From: Biscogniauxia marginata
Lineage: Eukaryota > Ascomycota > Sordariomycetes > Xylariales > Xylariaceae
Assembly (NCBI GenBank): GCA_022695795.1
Contig: MU404168.1
Coordinates: 62,001 to 126,000, forward strand
DNA length: 64,000 nucleotides
Direction of reading: 5' to 3'
Within the stretch, counting starts at the first letter, position 1, and the number at the start of each line of letters is the position of its first letter. The position numbers were made by a program, and so were the translations under genes. Under the pieces are notes generated by a model. That model was not told the DNA's origin and made no database searches. It saw nothing but the letters and a program-made list of their open reading frames with translations. Shown one piece after another: positions 36,101-47,794 of this stretch.

Positions 36101-36220
36101 CGGACGCTATATGTAAATGTCCAACTCTCCCAGCTCCTGGGACTTCGAGAGATTAAGGTATATCCATCCATCTTTACCTTTTTGTTTCAAAAAATCACAG
36201 ATACTATTCTTACACCCAAC
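33141..36220. other. Long intergenic region left of the oxygenase cluster
   Basis: No gene is supported over 3 kb. Plus-strand frames at 34440-34700 and 35378-35796 have no family signal, although 35487-35796 has protein-like composition and could be a fragment. A pair of imperfect direct repeats (TTGATCCGAAGC units) lies at about 35205-35265. The last 400 bases form the upstream region of the FMO-type gene. Confidence 0.5.
35848..35903. promoter_or_regulatory. GC-rich hairpin and CreA-like words upstream of FMO gene
   Basis: AACCCCAT (35880-35887) and ATGGGGTT (35896-35903) are perfect inverted arms around an 8-base loop. CTGGGG just upstream fits the SYGGRG consensus of the carbon-catabolite repressor CreA. 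The block lies about 320-370 bases before the ATG at 36221. Function is inferred from motif only. Confidence 0.25.
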
Positions 36221-38458
36221 ATGACCAGTACGATGCCTGGTATAGTAGACCAGGTGCCATCAAGCCAGCGGGTCGTTCCTGGCACTGTCAATATTCCCAT
36301 TGCACCATGGCCTGTGACACTTGATGTCAATGAAACAACAGTCGATGCCATCACGGTAGCTTCCAAGATCATCGATTCGTTCAACCAGTCACTCGAGAAG
36401 AAAGATCACAAGGCTATTGCTGACCTCTTTCTCGAAAATGGCTATTTGCGAGATCATCTGAGCCTGACCTGGGATCTTCGTACTCTAAAGGGAAGGGACA
36501 AAATCGTCAGCTTTCTTGATGGAGGCCACCACCTAGTTAAGCTCGACATTGATAACTCGTCACCAAACCATGGCCCTAGAGTAGCGTCCATGAGATACGA
36601 TGCTTCGGTCAAGGGGATTCAGTTTTTCACTATAGTCACTACCAAGTATGGATCTGGCCGAGGGTTTGTCCGTCTCGTGCCAGATGCTGGTCAGTGGAAG
36701 ATCTGGACACTCTTCACTTCCTTGGATGAACTCACTGGGCATGAAGAACCACTTGGACCCAATAGGGCGAAAGGTGTCCAGCATGGTGCCCAAATTGAGC
36801 GGAGGAACTGGTTAGATAGGAGGACCGCCGAGTATAACTTCGGAAATAGAGACCCTGACGTGCTCGTCATTGGTTAGCATACCCCCATGTTACTTACCTC
36901 CAGTGAAACTAACATCGTTAAGGCTGTGGCCAGGGTGGGCTTTCAGTTTCTGCCCGTTTGAAGATGTTAAACGTCCCAACTCTCGCTATTGATATATGTG
37001 ACAACATAGGCGACAACTGGAGAAATCGCTATCATCAACTTGTCCTTCATGATCCCATATGGTACGACCATCGTAAGTGGCCCCTGGAGGATTACTTACT
37101 GGTGTTGGTCGAGCTAGGCTATCTCGATGGACTAATTCTTGGAATATTTGTCCTTCAGACATGTTTTGAATCTCATGATCATTTATAAATTGAAGTTAAA
37201 ACTGACAATAATTATTGCAGTGCCTTATGTTGAATTCCCAAAGTTCTGGCCAGTATTCACTCCGAAGGACAAGCTCGCCGAGTTCTTAAAGTCGTATGCA
37301 GAGATGCTAGAACTAAATGTTTGGAATAACACATCTCTCGAGTCCAGTTCCTGGGATGACAAGAAAAAGGAATGGACTGTGGTTCTCAAGCGCAAGCGCA
37401 AGGATGGTACCATTGAGAATAGGACCAGTGAGTAATTCCAGAATTTTCACTGGCTCTCATAGTCTGTCGGTGTAGTAATCACCTATCTGAGCCTTTTTGA
37501 TTAGCGTTGTCTCTTTCTATGTGCCTCTTACGACTAAAACGAAAGGCCCAAGTAGCAGTTACTAAGTTTATATCTTCTAGTGCATCCCAAACATATCATT
37601 CAGGCGACAGGACATTCTGGAAAGAAGAACTACCCGAACTTCAAGGGAATGGAGAGCTTCAAAGGTGATGTCCTTTGCCATTCCTCCGATTTTTCAGGCG
37701 CGAAGAAAAATGGCAAAGGCCGGAAAGCAGTTGTCATTGGCTCTTGCAACTCCGCGCTCGATATCTCACAGGACTATTATGAGAACGGATATGATGTGAC
37801 TATCGTCCAGCGCTCATCCACCGCCGTCATGAGCAGTAAGGCGGTGCTGGAAATATTACTCTTCCCCAATTACAGCGAGAATGGCCCCCCAGTTGAAGAT
37901 GCAGATTTATTGCAATGGAGCACGCCAGCCGAAGTGTTCAAGGCCATAAATGCCGACGTCAATACACTGCAGCAGATAGAAGATAAGCGGATTATCGATG
38001 GTCTCAATAAGGCTGGATTCAAGACTGATAGGGGTCCTATGAACGCTGGACTGTGGTTCAAATATCTTCAACGCGGGGGCGGCTACTACATCGACGTCGG
38101 TACCTCCCAGCTCATTATCGATGGTAAGGTCAAAGTGAAGCACGGATATGGCGTCGACGAGATCTTGCCGCATGGTCTCAGGTTGGAAGATGGGACCGAG
38201 CTCGAAGCCGATGAGATCATCTGTGCTACAGGCTACCAAAACATGAGGACTGCGACCGAGGCGATTTTTGGGGAGGAGATCGCAAGCAAAATACCGAATG
38301 TCTGGGGCTTTGATGACGAGGGAGAAACAAAGACTATGTGGCGACGAAGTGGTCACCCCGGACTCTGGCTTCACGGTGGGAATCTTGCTATGGTTCGATA
38401 CTTCTCTAGGATGGTGGCGCTTCAGATCAAGGCCCAGCTGGAAGGAATGACTACTTGA
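36221..38458 (+). CDS. Flavin-containing monooxygenase with N-terminal NTF2-like domain
   Basis: Exons 36221-36872, 36923-37072, 37221-37427 and 37581-38458 give 628 residues; donors are GTTAGC, GTAAGT and GTGAGT, all joins in phase. Residues about 45-205 form an NTF2/SnoaL-like alpha+beta domain (KIIDSFNQSLEKKDHKAIAD, GKDKIV-like GRDKIVSFL). The flavin domain starts across intron one with VIGCGQGGLS (about 216-225, FAD loop). FKGDVLCHSSDF (363-374) fits the class B monooxygenase fingerprint, GSCNSA (about 390) is the NADPH loop, and IICATGYQN is the ATG-containing motif. This two-domain build is common in fungal proteins related to YUCCA and bacterial FMOs. The predicted reaction is NAD(P)H- and O2-dependent oxygenation of a small substrate. 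It is the leftmost gene of the oxygenase-rich stretch and points toward it. Confidence 0.9.
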
Positions 38459-39289
38459 AGTCTGGGGCTTGATAAACTCGCGCCGAATTTTCATTTACTT
38501 CTAGACCACCATGGATTTTGTAGGTAAGAAACAGACACTGTAAGCGTAGGACTTCTGTCAACGATCAAACATATTGTGCCGCTCACTAGACTAGGTAATC
38601 TACTAAATTTGATGAAACTGCTATTTTGATATCCTCGATTTCTCGCTTGAGGCCAATATATGAGCCACTTTATGTATCGTAAGCGATATCCTGAATGATA
38701 ACATCCCTACCCATATGCTGGTGCTGGTTCAGAGGAGAAGCCAATCATGGCGTGCTTTAGGAATCACTCCGTCCGTTTTAGGAACTAATCTACGAGTAAG
38801 GGATGACGGTGTCGTTACACGCCCATAGCTAAGAAGGAAAGGAATTTGACATAACAAGTTGAACCAATCAAGTTTAGAAACTCGCTGTATTATAAGATGT
38901 AAATGTTACCTATAGGCACTACAATAATGTATGCATAACACCCCATTCCAGAATAGGATTTCTGTAGTAAGAGTGCACTACTCCATGATTCTCAACGTCT
39001 TCTAGGTTTCTTATATCATCCTCGCCAATGCTATACCACGACACGATAAGTCTCCAGTGTCCTTTACGGTTTAGCCTTACCCATGTCGTTGGAACAACAA
39101 GATACCTTTCAGTTTGAAAAACATATTCAACGTTTCTATATAAATATTTGAAAAGGAAATACTGAACAGGATTTTCTTTCGCACATCGGACCAACTCAGC
39201 CAACACCAACTATTAACCCTCAGTGCTAGAAATAGAGTCACCTTCAACCTTAAGTCCCTCTGTATGTATATTAAACCTCACTAGAAACA
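38459..39289. other. Intergenic spacer
   Basis: It holds the FMO 3' flank and the upstream region of the DUF1223 gene. A 96-codon minus-strand frame at 38919-39209 has protein-like composition (for example KENPVQYFLFKYLYRNVEY) but no ATG at its head. It could be a fragment; it is not called as a gene. Confidence 0.45.
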
Positions 39290-40072
39290 ATGAGTTCCGC
39301 CATCAAGAAAATCCTCGGCTTCAAGCGAAAGAAGGCTCCCCCTCTAGCCTGCCACCTGACGCTCGACCAGGACGAGAACCACGTCCACACCGCAGCGTGC
39401 TTCCTGGAGGTGGAGCCCCTCGCGTTCGCCGAGCTCTTCCAGTCTCAGGGCTGCGCCTCCTGCCCGCCAGCCGTGCCCGGCATTCTCGAGGCGACTAACA
39501 ACCCGAACCTGCATCTGCTCACCTAAGACGTGACGTACTTCGATCACCTGGGCCGCCGGGACCCGTACGGCAGCCCGCGCTGGGACCGGAGGCAGAAGGA
39601 CTACGTCCGCAGGTGGGGCCGCAACAGCCTGTACACGCCCATGGTGGTCGTGAGCGGCGTGGCGGACCGCGGGTCCGCGGGGGGCACCCGGGCCGAGATC
39701 GAGGGCGTCGCGACCCGCGCCCGGGAGGCGATGCGCCGGATAATAGCAGACCGGCACATGTACCTTGATGCTAATGATACGGACGTGCGCATCGACTCGG
39801 ACTGGCTTGAGGCTGAGAAGCACGACGTCTTTGTTATCGTGTACGAGGACCGGAGCGAGACGTTTAAGATCCCCAGGGGCCCGAATAAGGGCAAGAAGGT
39901 CGTGCACAAGAATGTGGTCAAGGACCTGCTGAAGATTGGAGAGTGGGTCGGCAGTAATGCCATTATGCCTCTACCTGTGTCGCCTGCGCAGATGGCTCCT
40001 GGTATAGCTGCTGTGATTATCGTGCAGGCTCCTATGGGTGGGCCTATTGCTGCTGTCACAACGACAGTGTAA
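39290..40072 (+). pseudogene. DUF1223 (thioredoxin-fold) protein with one in-frame stop
   Basis: From the ATG at 39290 the frame reads to a TAA at 39524-39526 and continues in the same frame to 40072. The total is 261 codons counting both stops. Both halves are one DUF1223 protein: ELFQSQGCASCPPA (the CxxC-like redox motif) before the stop, then VTYFDHLGRRDP, the RWDRRQKDYVRRWG helix and LYTPMVVVSG after it. In the family a tyrosine-type residue normally stands at the interrupted position (L-x-Y-x-V-T-Y), so a single TAC/TAT to TAA change explains the break. No intron with GT/AG covers it. The rest of the frame is intact and GC-rich, so inactivation would be recent, or the stop is a sequencing error. 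DUF1223 proteins are poorly characterised. Confidence 0.8.
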
Positions 40073-40396
40073 ATTTATTCGGACAGCAGTATGATCATCC
40101 AATCCTATAAATTGTCCTGATAGTATTGTGTAGTATTTAGGGTGTTAAAATATTAGTTGGCTTCATAAGAGGCGCTTAATCATTTTGGGTAAGGGGATTT
40201 ATAGTCTTGTGGTATTGAACAACAACCATGTCGTATGAGACAAGTAGAGTCTATGTCAAATAGTGCTGCTACATGCCTAAGCAGCTAGTTATCTCTTAAC
40301 CAAACGTTCCAGCCGTTAATACTATCCAGTTTGGAACACGAATGCTTAAAAGTATACAGATTGAATTTTCTGGGTTTGCTATTTCGGGTTCGTTGG
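40073..40396. other. Convergent 3' flanks
   Basis: Short spacer between the ends of two convergent genes. Nothing was recognised. Confidence 0.6.
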
Positions 40397-42225
40397 CTAC
40401 TCTGGAATTACGTGCTCCTCCGCAGAAACGCCCGCTTTCCATCTAAAGGACGCTGCAACATGGTCATCTGGGGGTCTAGCCTGACCCGCCTTGCGATAGA
40501 AGTTCTCCCTATATGTGCCAGAAGGTACCACATAGTCATCCCAAAAGAGACCCCTTCGGCGTAGTTCTGGAAGGAGGAGTTCAATGATATCTTTGAACGA
40601 TTGTGGGAAGAGAGCATAAGCCTTGAAACTGGTGAGTATAGTGGTAAAAGCTGGCATGTTGGAATCGATTCTTACCAAGTTGAAGCCATCCACGTCGGCC
40701 TCTTGAACCCAGGTCTCGAGACCATCTGCGACTTGAGTGGGTGTGCCCACAAGTACGGGGCCATTGCCTCCGATGCTTACATGCTCGGCGATAGTATGTT
40801 TGGTCCACTTCTTAGTTCCAGGAGAGAATCTCGCGTATCCTTCAACCGTTGATCTAATTGGATTTAGTATATATCTCTCTTCAGTGCATATATTACTCAC
40901 TTCACAGCGTTACTCTCCACCTGTCTCAACTCCTCGTCGTCCCCGTACTTATTTAGGTCAATCCCAGTCCAGCCGCCAAACAACGCAAGAGCTCCCTCGT
41001 GAGAGGCATACTTCCGATAATCTGCGAGTTTGTCCTGTGCTTCTTCCTCCGTCCGACCGAGTACCGGTGTTACCAGTGCAAGAACTTTGATCGACGTAGG
41101 ATCTCGGTGAAATTGTGTTTTCGCCGTTTCACGGATCTCTGCAATGCTCTTGGCGCACACTGCTGGTGCATGAGCAGAGACGAATATGCCCTCAGCGTGC
41201 TGTGCGCCGAACTGCTTCCCAGACTTGGAAGTTCCTGCCTGTAGAATCAAAGGCGTCCTCTGTGGGCTCGGTTGGCAGATATGGGGTCCAGGGACGGTGA
41301 AGAATTTACCGTCATGGTTGATGCGACGAATCAACTCTGGGGCACTGTAAATGCCCTTCTCTCGATTGAGCTGGACAGCATCATCGCGCCAAGATGATTG
41401 CAATAACTTGTAGATTACCCTCATGTACTCCTCTGCTTGGGCATAACGGTCATCATGCTACATGTATGAGCATACGACTGAGAGTATGGGTTATCAGAAA
41501 TACCTGTGGTTGCTCTGTTCGCCCTAAGTTTCTTGCAGCAGAGTCAAGATAACTTGTGACAACCTGAAACAGGTTAGTAAACAACGAGTTTACCGCAATC
41601 AACCCCCTACGCTGCACCGACAACTTACATTCCATCCTAAACTAGAACTCGGTTAGTGAGACTATACTCTGAGTAGGTTTGTGGGTACCCACCGTCCTTT
41701 ACTGAGATGATCGACGGTAGATAGCCGTCTCGCTAAGTGATAAGGCTGCTCGTAAGTTGTTGAGACAGTAACACCAAAGCCGATGCTTTTAGTCGCTGCT
41801 GCCATGGCGGAAACCACAGACAATGGCTCGTTGACTGGCCACTGGGCCCCGGATATTATTGCTGGGTCTAATGATCCTCGATACACATCGTATCCTCCTA
41901 AACACAAAGTCTTAATATAAGGTGCCCCTGGTGCTAACGACTGATGTTAATATTCTCTTACCAAGTACGTCTGCAATGAAGATTCCATGAAACTTAGCAT
42001 CTTCTAATAACTTCGCGAGCTCAACCCAGTGTTCTACTTCGTTGAATCGCCAAGACTCATCGGACGGGTGTCGCCAGAGACCTGGTGACTGGTGACCACT
42101 GCCTGTGAGAAGCGTTTAGGTAGGTAAGCATATAGTAGTTTCTGTTGTTCGTTCAACAACTTACACATTTCCACAAATGCATTGAGCACAAGGCTCTTCT
42201 TCTTTCCATTACCTGAAGAAGCCAT
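40397..42225 (-). CDS. FMN-dependent monooxygenase, NtaA/SnaA/DszA family (paralogue 2)
   Basis: Eight exons (42225-42165, 42102-41962, 41897-41693, 41641-41629, 41563-41504, 41457-40901, 40853-40676, 40621-40397) splice to 479 residues, with phases matching at all seven joins. The fourth exon is only 13 nt and is needed to build GRLGWNVVTSYLDSAARN, a family signature. The last intron (54 nt) is a multiple of three with no stop, so read-through would insert 18 residues. Splicing restores FNLAYALFPQSFKDII. Other family segments are FHGIFIADVLGGYDVY, TVSTTYEQPYHLARR, VPGPHICQPSPQRTPLILQAG and LPELRRRGLF. Residues for FMN and substrate appear present and length is usual. It uses FMNH2 made elsewhere. 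It is the first of five genes in the same direction; its neighbour is an UNC93-like transporter. Confidence 0.93.
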
Positions 42226-42813
42226 GGTGGTAAGCAGTTTCCTTCAAAGATGATTGTGCAGAGCGATTGTGGCCAATGTACTATGATGGCAGTAAAGGAG
42301 CCTTATACCATCGCGATCAATCGGAGCTGAGCTCTGATATCAATATTTTCTAGCTGTAAGAAGTGATGTAAAGCGCGGGGATCCGAATATGGCGCAATCA
42401 GGGTACTGCAATGGCGCAACCTCTAGCAAATATGAGCAATGGTAGCAGCCCGGAGTCTCGGTGGCAGTTCCATTTGCGGAGTAGTATACCCCATCTACTT
42501 ATGTACTAGATATGCAATTCTTCAATATTAAGTTACCTAACTACGGAACCTGTATGTTCCTGCATTTTCTCGATGCACATCTTGGGGGGTGGGGGGATAT
42601 AGCTCTGTTCTAGCCAAGGTCGATATCCTTATGACTGTTATCTCAATGGGCAAGTGTGAAGCAACATGATCTTCCATAGCTTTACGAATATCTAAGATAA
42701 TCTCTATTTATTTGCTCACATGGTTTCGTAAGCCACCCCCAAAACCGATCCCCTTTCTCTCTCTACCCTCTATTGTTTAAATATATGATAGGAAACGATA
42801 TGGAATATCGTTA
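42226..42813. other. Intergenic spacer
   Basis: Promoter of the FMN monooxygenase and 3' flank of the transporter gene. A 10-base G-run-rich patch (GGGGGGTGGGGGG) lies near 42583. No gene was seen. Confidence 0.55.
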
Positions 42814-44527
42814 TCAAGCTTCAAGTGACTTTGGGTTAACTGAGTCTTTACCCTGGTTGCTGTCATCGCTGGCCTCCTCATTACTATCTGGTTGAGCTTC
42901 GTCGTTGGTCCCAAAATGCCTGAGCACAAGCCAAGCAGGGTAGATTGATATTGCCCATATCCCAAAATTCATGTAAACGCCCCCAACTTCTCCGAACGTA
43001 GCTAACGATGTCAGGCCGTAGCTAACTGCCTGCCATGCCGACTCCGTTCCTCGTAGCAATGCAGCAAACCGAATTACTTCTGGCTCAGCCCTCGAGATAT
43101 GTGTGATGATAAAATAGCTTAAAACTCCGCGTCAATAGCCTGCATCTTCTTTAACGAGAGGCAAATGACTTACAGGAAAAGGTAATTAACCTGGAAGCTG
43201 ACATTCAATAAAACATATACAGCGAAAGCAGCCCCAAATCCTGGACTTGACCAATCATAGGTTGGTCTGGTTACTCGAAAACGCGTAACGAGCACGGTTG
43301 CCCATAGCCACCATGCACCAGATGTGATAGTTAATATCCAAAAACTTGACCTTGCGCGGAGCTTGACTGAGAATTGGGAACGGTCTATCCAAGCCTGAGA
43401 GTAAATGCTCGTATCAGCTGCCTAAACGTTGAAGATCTGCGTCTACTTATACTTACGCCTGTTGCGTTACCAGCTATGATTCCTACAACACCAGCAAGGA
43501 ACGACCCTAGAGCTCTTGCACGAACGGAAAACCACACTAGAGAAGTGGTGAGCATAAGCCACCCCGACGATGCTGCACAGTAGTATACGTACGAGCAAGA
43601 TATGTGAAGAACACAGCTTCGGCAAAAACAACTTGTCCAATCCATAGTATGATCAACAAGAACTTTGGTCGAAGGAAACTTTGCGAAGTAAGTTTGACCT
43701 CACGCCATGGATGGTTGATGATTTCGAGATTCACTGCCTTTCCGTCGCGTCGTTCAACGTTTTTCGGTTTAGTGAGAAAGAGTGCGACAAAAGGTCCTGT
43801 GGCCTGGATAGCAATGAAAACCAGATAGACTGTGTATGTCACCTTTCCAGCCTTGTCTCTGTCCGCGTTCAGTCCGAGATTGATAGCGCCGCCCATTATC
43901 TGGCCGATCAACCGGAAAGTCAGCCACCAGCCCAGCGCCCGTCCTTTATTCCATGGTTCTGGGTAGGCGATGGCGATGGCGGCTTCCACCGCCCAGAATA
44001 ACCCGGCAGATAAGCCACATAGTGCAGCACCGAGGAGCGTTAGCCACTCAACACCATATCTGTTGTTTGTGTATAAACCCGCGGCGTACGGTGCATATCC
44101 AATCCTAAGCAACAACAGTCATTGTCAGTAATGAAATTGCCAGGATGCTATAATAGGTAGGTAGTAAGGAGGAGGGAGGCTAACGTGCCAAGGATCAGAG
44201 CGCCTTTGATACCGACATAATGTACAATCGCACTCGAAAAATAACACGACACAACCATGAGACAGAAGGTCAACGCATTAGCTGCGTTTACAAGCTGCGG
44301 CGAGGCTGCTCCTCCAGCCCCGAGAGAATTCATGGCCCCCCAAATTCCCGGTGCGGCGAGATTGCAAAGACCTAAGATGGTCATGTTGTAAAAGGTCGAG
44401 CGATACCATTTCACTATTTGTGTCAGCATTAGGATAAATCGGGCAGAGAATGATCTATGGTCCTACCAGGATGGTTCCTGCCCTCCGCAGGTACCGAGAC
44501 GATACTTGGGTTCCTAGAGAGTGTCAT
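42814..44527 (-). CDS. UNC93-like major facilitator transporter
   Basis: Six exons (44527-44467, 44413-44185, 44104-43593, 43536-43457, 43394-43174, 43117-42814) encode 468 residues, all joins in phase. After a hydrophilic N-terminus comes the UNC93 start WYRSTFYNMTILGLCN and PGIWGAMNSLGAGG, then GALILGTIGYAPYAAGLYTNNRYG, formed exactly across intron two. Next come GLSAGLFWAVEAAIAIAYPE and ALGWWLTFRLIGQIMGGAIN. About eleven to twelve hydrophobic segments are visible, and the C-terminus is acidic (NEEASDDSNQGK). Fungal UNC93-like members are uncharacterised; some sit in secondary-metabolite or catabolic clusters and are presumed plasma-membrane carriers. Lying between two FMN monooxygenases on the same strand, it may carry the substrate or product of this cluster. 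Confidence 0.92.
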
Positions 44528-45727
44528 GGCTGAGGAATGCACTGTCCTGTGCTGCGATGGCTTCTAAGACAGGATACAGAAGACGCGACAATATCGCCGA
44601 CAGTATCTGAGCAGTGCCATTAAGTAATATTCTTTTTCTATACCATGCCGTATCTATAGTCGTCACCTTAGGTGGGATTTCGTCATCTACATTAGCTCAA
44701 TTATAGATCCTTGGCCATCCGAGCTTTCGCTGGTTTTCACTGGCGGTGTTTTCCGTGTTGCGACTTATTCCTTGCCCAGCACGCAATAATGGCGTAACGC
44801 GGGCAACTGGTCAAGGTGATAAGAGATGCTGTGATATCTACCTACCTAGGCTCATAGGTAGGTAGTTTAGCTGTTGATAGGGAACCCCCGGTTAAGAATG
44901 AAATTGTTTTCGTCGATCTATAATGATACTTGAAACAGATATGCCAATGGGTCAGTAGAATGCTGTAATAACCCCCCCCCCCCCCTCTATATTCCGATAT
45001 GCCCTACCTCTCGCCACACTTTTGCAACTTAAAACAATCCGATCCGGTTTTCTCAACAATTTTTAGGAGGAGTGTTTGCCAGCGATACTCCTATAGTTAT
45101 CCCTGTAGTGAAATCTTTATAACAATTCCGTGATGTCAATAATATATAGTTATTTACGGTCATTGGTGTTAATACAAACTGTTCCATCAGTTATTCCATT
45201 GATAAATTGATAACCATTTACAACTCTTTCAACACCCATACTAGTCGTCGGCTCATCCAGTTGCATATAGGATTATTGAATTATGAGATGATTCACAGTC
45301 AATATGTTATAATCTCTCTGGCATTTGATTCTGCTGTTGAGGGTTTAATGCACGTCTGTACGACTTGGTGCCTATCGCCAGTGACAGCCACCAAGACGCA
45401 ATGGTTGGTAGAGGACGTACTGATACAGGAAGAAAAAGCTCTAATGATACCTCGGTCTCAAGTTAAGAGTCAATATAGTCGAATTACCGAATTTATTATT
45501 GGAATATCTTTGAATGCAATGGAACTTTGTATAAATGCACTTGTTAACAACATGCAGTGCTGTAGTCTATTTTGCGTGTTCGTGAGTTTGGCAAGTCAGT
45601 GTTACTTACACATGCTCCTCTCGGGATTGGTTATTTGAGCTGGTATCTATCAGTACATTGTTACTCTGCTCCTCGCTCCGCGATTATTCCCTAGACTTTT
45701 TGCCTAAATTATCGTGTGATTAACGTC
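44528..45727. other. Intergenic with TAGGTA hairpin and poly-C
   Basis: It contains a perfect 10-base inverted repeat CTACCTACCT/AGGTAGGTAG (44838-44847 and 44856-44865) and a poly-C run of about 15 near 44972. A 143-codon plus-strand frame at 45207-45638 starts in AT-rich DNA, has no homology signal and is not called. Confidence 0.6.
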
Positions 45728-47202
45728 TTATTCTAATGAGACTATTGCCTTTCCTCCACTAATCTCACCTCTTCTCATTCGTTCTAGCCCTTTATTGATC
45801 CCGTCGAATCCCTCATCTACAGCTAATATATCTGGTGTCTCAAGTAATTTATTCTCCAACAGCCGCTCTAACCATAAACTGAGTGCCTCACCAACGGCGG
45901 GTACTTCGTGGTAAAGTTTTATGGGCACTGTGTGGTAAACCAGGCTATCACCTGCCGGATCTTTTGGTAGACCCGTGAGGCCGACAAGATGTGAACGTGT
46001 TATTCTGGTTCCCTTTGGTGTGCCAGGAGGAGTAGGAGGTGATCTATCAGAATTCTGCAACCGCTGAAGAGCTTTAGCGAGTGCAGAGGCCGAGTCACGT
46101 CCACGAGTGTCGAGAGCGAAGCGTAACTGTCCATTAAAGTTTGACTTAAGAATCTCAACAACTCGATCAGGATCGTGGCTGTCGATGAGTAGATCTGGTC
46201 GCAAAGTCTGGTGTGTCGACAACCGTAGACCGTGTTTGGCTTTGTCTACCACTGTCACCACACGAAGTCCAGCCAAGCGTGCAAGTTGTAGAGCAATATT
46301 TGCCGATGTTGATGACCCACCCCATATTATAACTACAATGACCATAATCAGTTGATGATTTCTCATAGGAAAGAAGAAAAAGAACAGAGTCTGACGAAAG
46401 TAGTTCCTCGCAAATAAAGGTCCAGAGACAGCAATCGCTTCGAATACAGGCTGAAAGAAAGGAAATACTACTACTACTACTAATAATAATAATAACTTAC
46501 CCCAGTCACCAGATAGAGCCCGCTCACTTGGAATGATGTTATCCAGACATTCAGTACGTATGTCTTCCGGCAAGCTTTCTCGATCGACGCTCTTGACAAG
46601 TTTAATCAAGTCTGGCCCACCTGCGACAGTACTGAAGTCGACTCCCATGCAGATACCCAGCGCTAATGCTGTTGCCACGAAGGCAACTCCGATTGTTGCT
46701 CCGGATCTGAGTGACAAGGTTGGTGGTATCTTCACCACGTTGAAGTCTGAAGAGATCACGTACTCCTGATAGGCTGCCTTACGTAGGTCACGATAGTCCG
46801 TGGAGATCACAATGACCTACAATTCAACGAATTAATGTCTCGACAAATCAGTGTCTTGGCAGCAGCCCCTAGCATACCTGGTCGCCTTCCTTAAGCCGAG
46901 ATGCTGCTTTTGAGGTCTTTACGACATGGCCGGAGAGTTCTCTCCCTGCAATGTAAGGCAAGGACGGTATGCCGAATCCAAAATCACTAACTTACACATC
47001 AGTGTTAGAGTTCATATTGGAAAGGACTTGATGTCACTTACGGAGCCTTCCAGTCTATTGGGTTGAGACCAATCACTTGGCACTTTACCAATACCTCGCG
47101 GTCATCTTTAATCACAGGTATAGGAGACCGCTCAATAATTGTGTAGGGCTGCTTCAGGGCATTTAGAGCCGCAATCGTCTGCGTGGCTGGTATTCCAGAC
47201 AT
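45728..47202 (-). CDS. Medium-chain dehydrogenase/reductase (zinc-free, enoyl-reductase-like)
   Basis: Four exons (47202-47042, 46986-46878, 46816-46501, 46332-45728) give 396 residues. The N-terminal GroES-like half has VIGLNPIDWKAPDFGFGIPS and YIAGRELSGHVVK; the usual catalytic and structural zinc ligands are missing. The third intron (169 nt) removes a run of TTATTA/GTAGTA triplets and restores GDWVIIWGGSSTSANIALQLA, the NAD(P) loop. It lacks stop codons in its own frame, so a gene caller could wrongly translate it as a hydrophobic insert. The family (quinone oxidoreductase, ToxD and polyketide enoyl-reductase partners) reduces activated double bonds or quinones with NADPH. Two FMN monooxygenase genes lie near, but this is not a flavin reductase by motif. 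A role in reducing an oxygenated intermediate is inference. Confidence 0.9.
46332..46501 (-). repeat. Triplet-repeat tract inside intron 3 of the MDR gene
   Basis: At the intron's 5' end, directly after the GTAAGT donor, about five TTA units run into about five GTA units (46465-46499 on the plus strand as TAC/TAA triplets). The rest of the intron is ordinary, with a CTGATTATGG branch-like region before TTGTAG. Confidence 0.7.
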
Positions 47203-47794
47203 TTCTGCAAATATTAGGGTGATTCGAGTGATTGCTTTCCATCCCGTGTCATTCGAGCCAGATCAGGAGAGCAAAGATGTCTCTTGAAGAAGCGTAATTT
47301 GCTACATCACTTCGAATCAATGAACTATTGCGCCTTGCCGATGTCGCAATTACTCGTGGGGTCGTTGATTCTAGATAAGGAATGCATGCATCTCGTAGGT
47401 ATTGCCGAATTGCGTGATCGTGCTACTCATTTTCGTCACTGCAATAGCACCTCTTAGATACCCTCCTTGAATGCGGTGGGTTTGATTGGCTTATACGGGA
47501 CGGAAATGAGGCCAGACACGGTTAACTTGGATTGAGTGATCAGATAAAAAATGTGTCTAGGCATAATTGACATGCTCTTTGAATGCGACTAATTATGAAA
47601 GTTTTTATTTCTGCTATTATGAGCCCAGTTTCTTTCATGATTCGTAATTCCACGTGCCACAGAGCTAGACACGTCTAGGGAGACACTATACTAAGCTGAC
47701 GCAACCTACTAAGGGGACTGTCTTAAGAAACAATGATAAAGAATGTTTGGAAATACCTCTTGAGCGAAGTAAATCGTTACGACAACTCCGTTAA
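47203..47794. other. Intergenic spacer
   Basis: Promoter of the MDR gene and 3' flank of the next FMN monooxygenase. No gene was seen. Confidence 0.6.

Noticed and set aside
38919..39209. 96-codon minus-strand frame with protein-like composition
   Set aside because: No ATG near its head and upstream stops; it overlaps the DUF1223 promoter. It may be a fragment but is not supportable.
45207..45638. 143-codon plus-strand ORF
   Set aside because: AT-driven composition, no domain, no splice or promoter context.
45728..46810. MDR gene read as one long frame with a hydrophobic LLLLLVVVVV insert
   Set aside because: That insert is intron 3: GTAAGT and TTGTAG bound it and its removal restores the nucleotide-binding loop.
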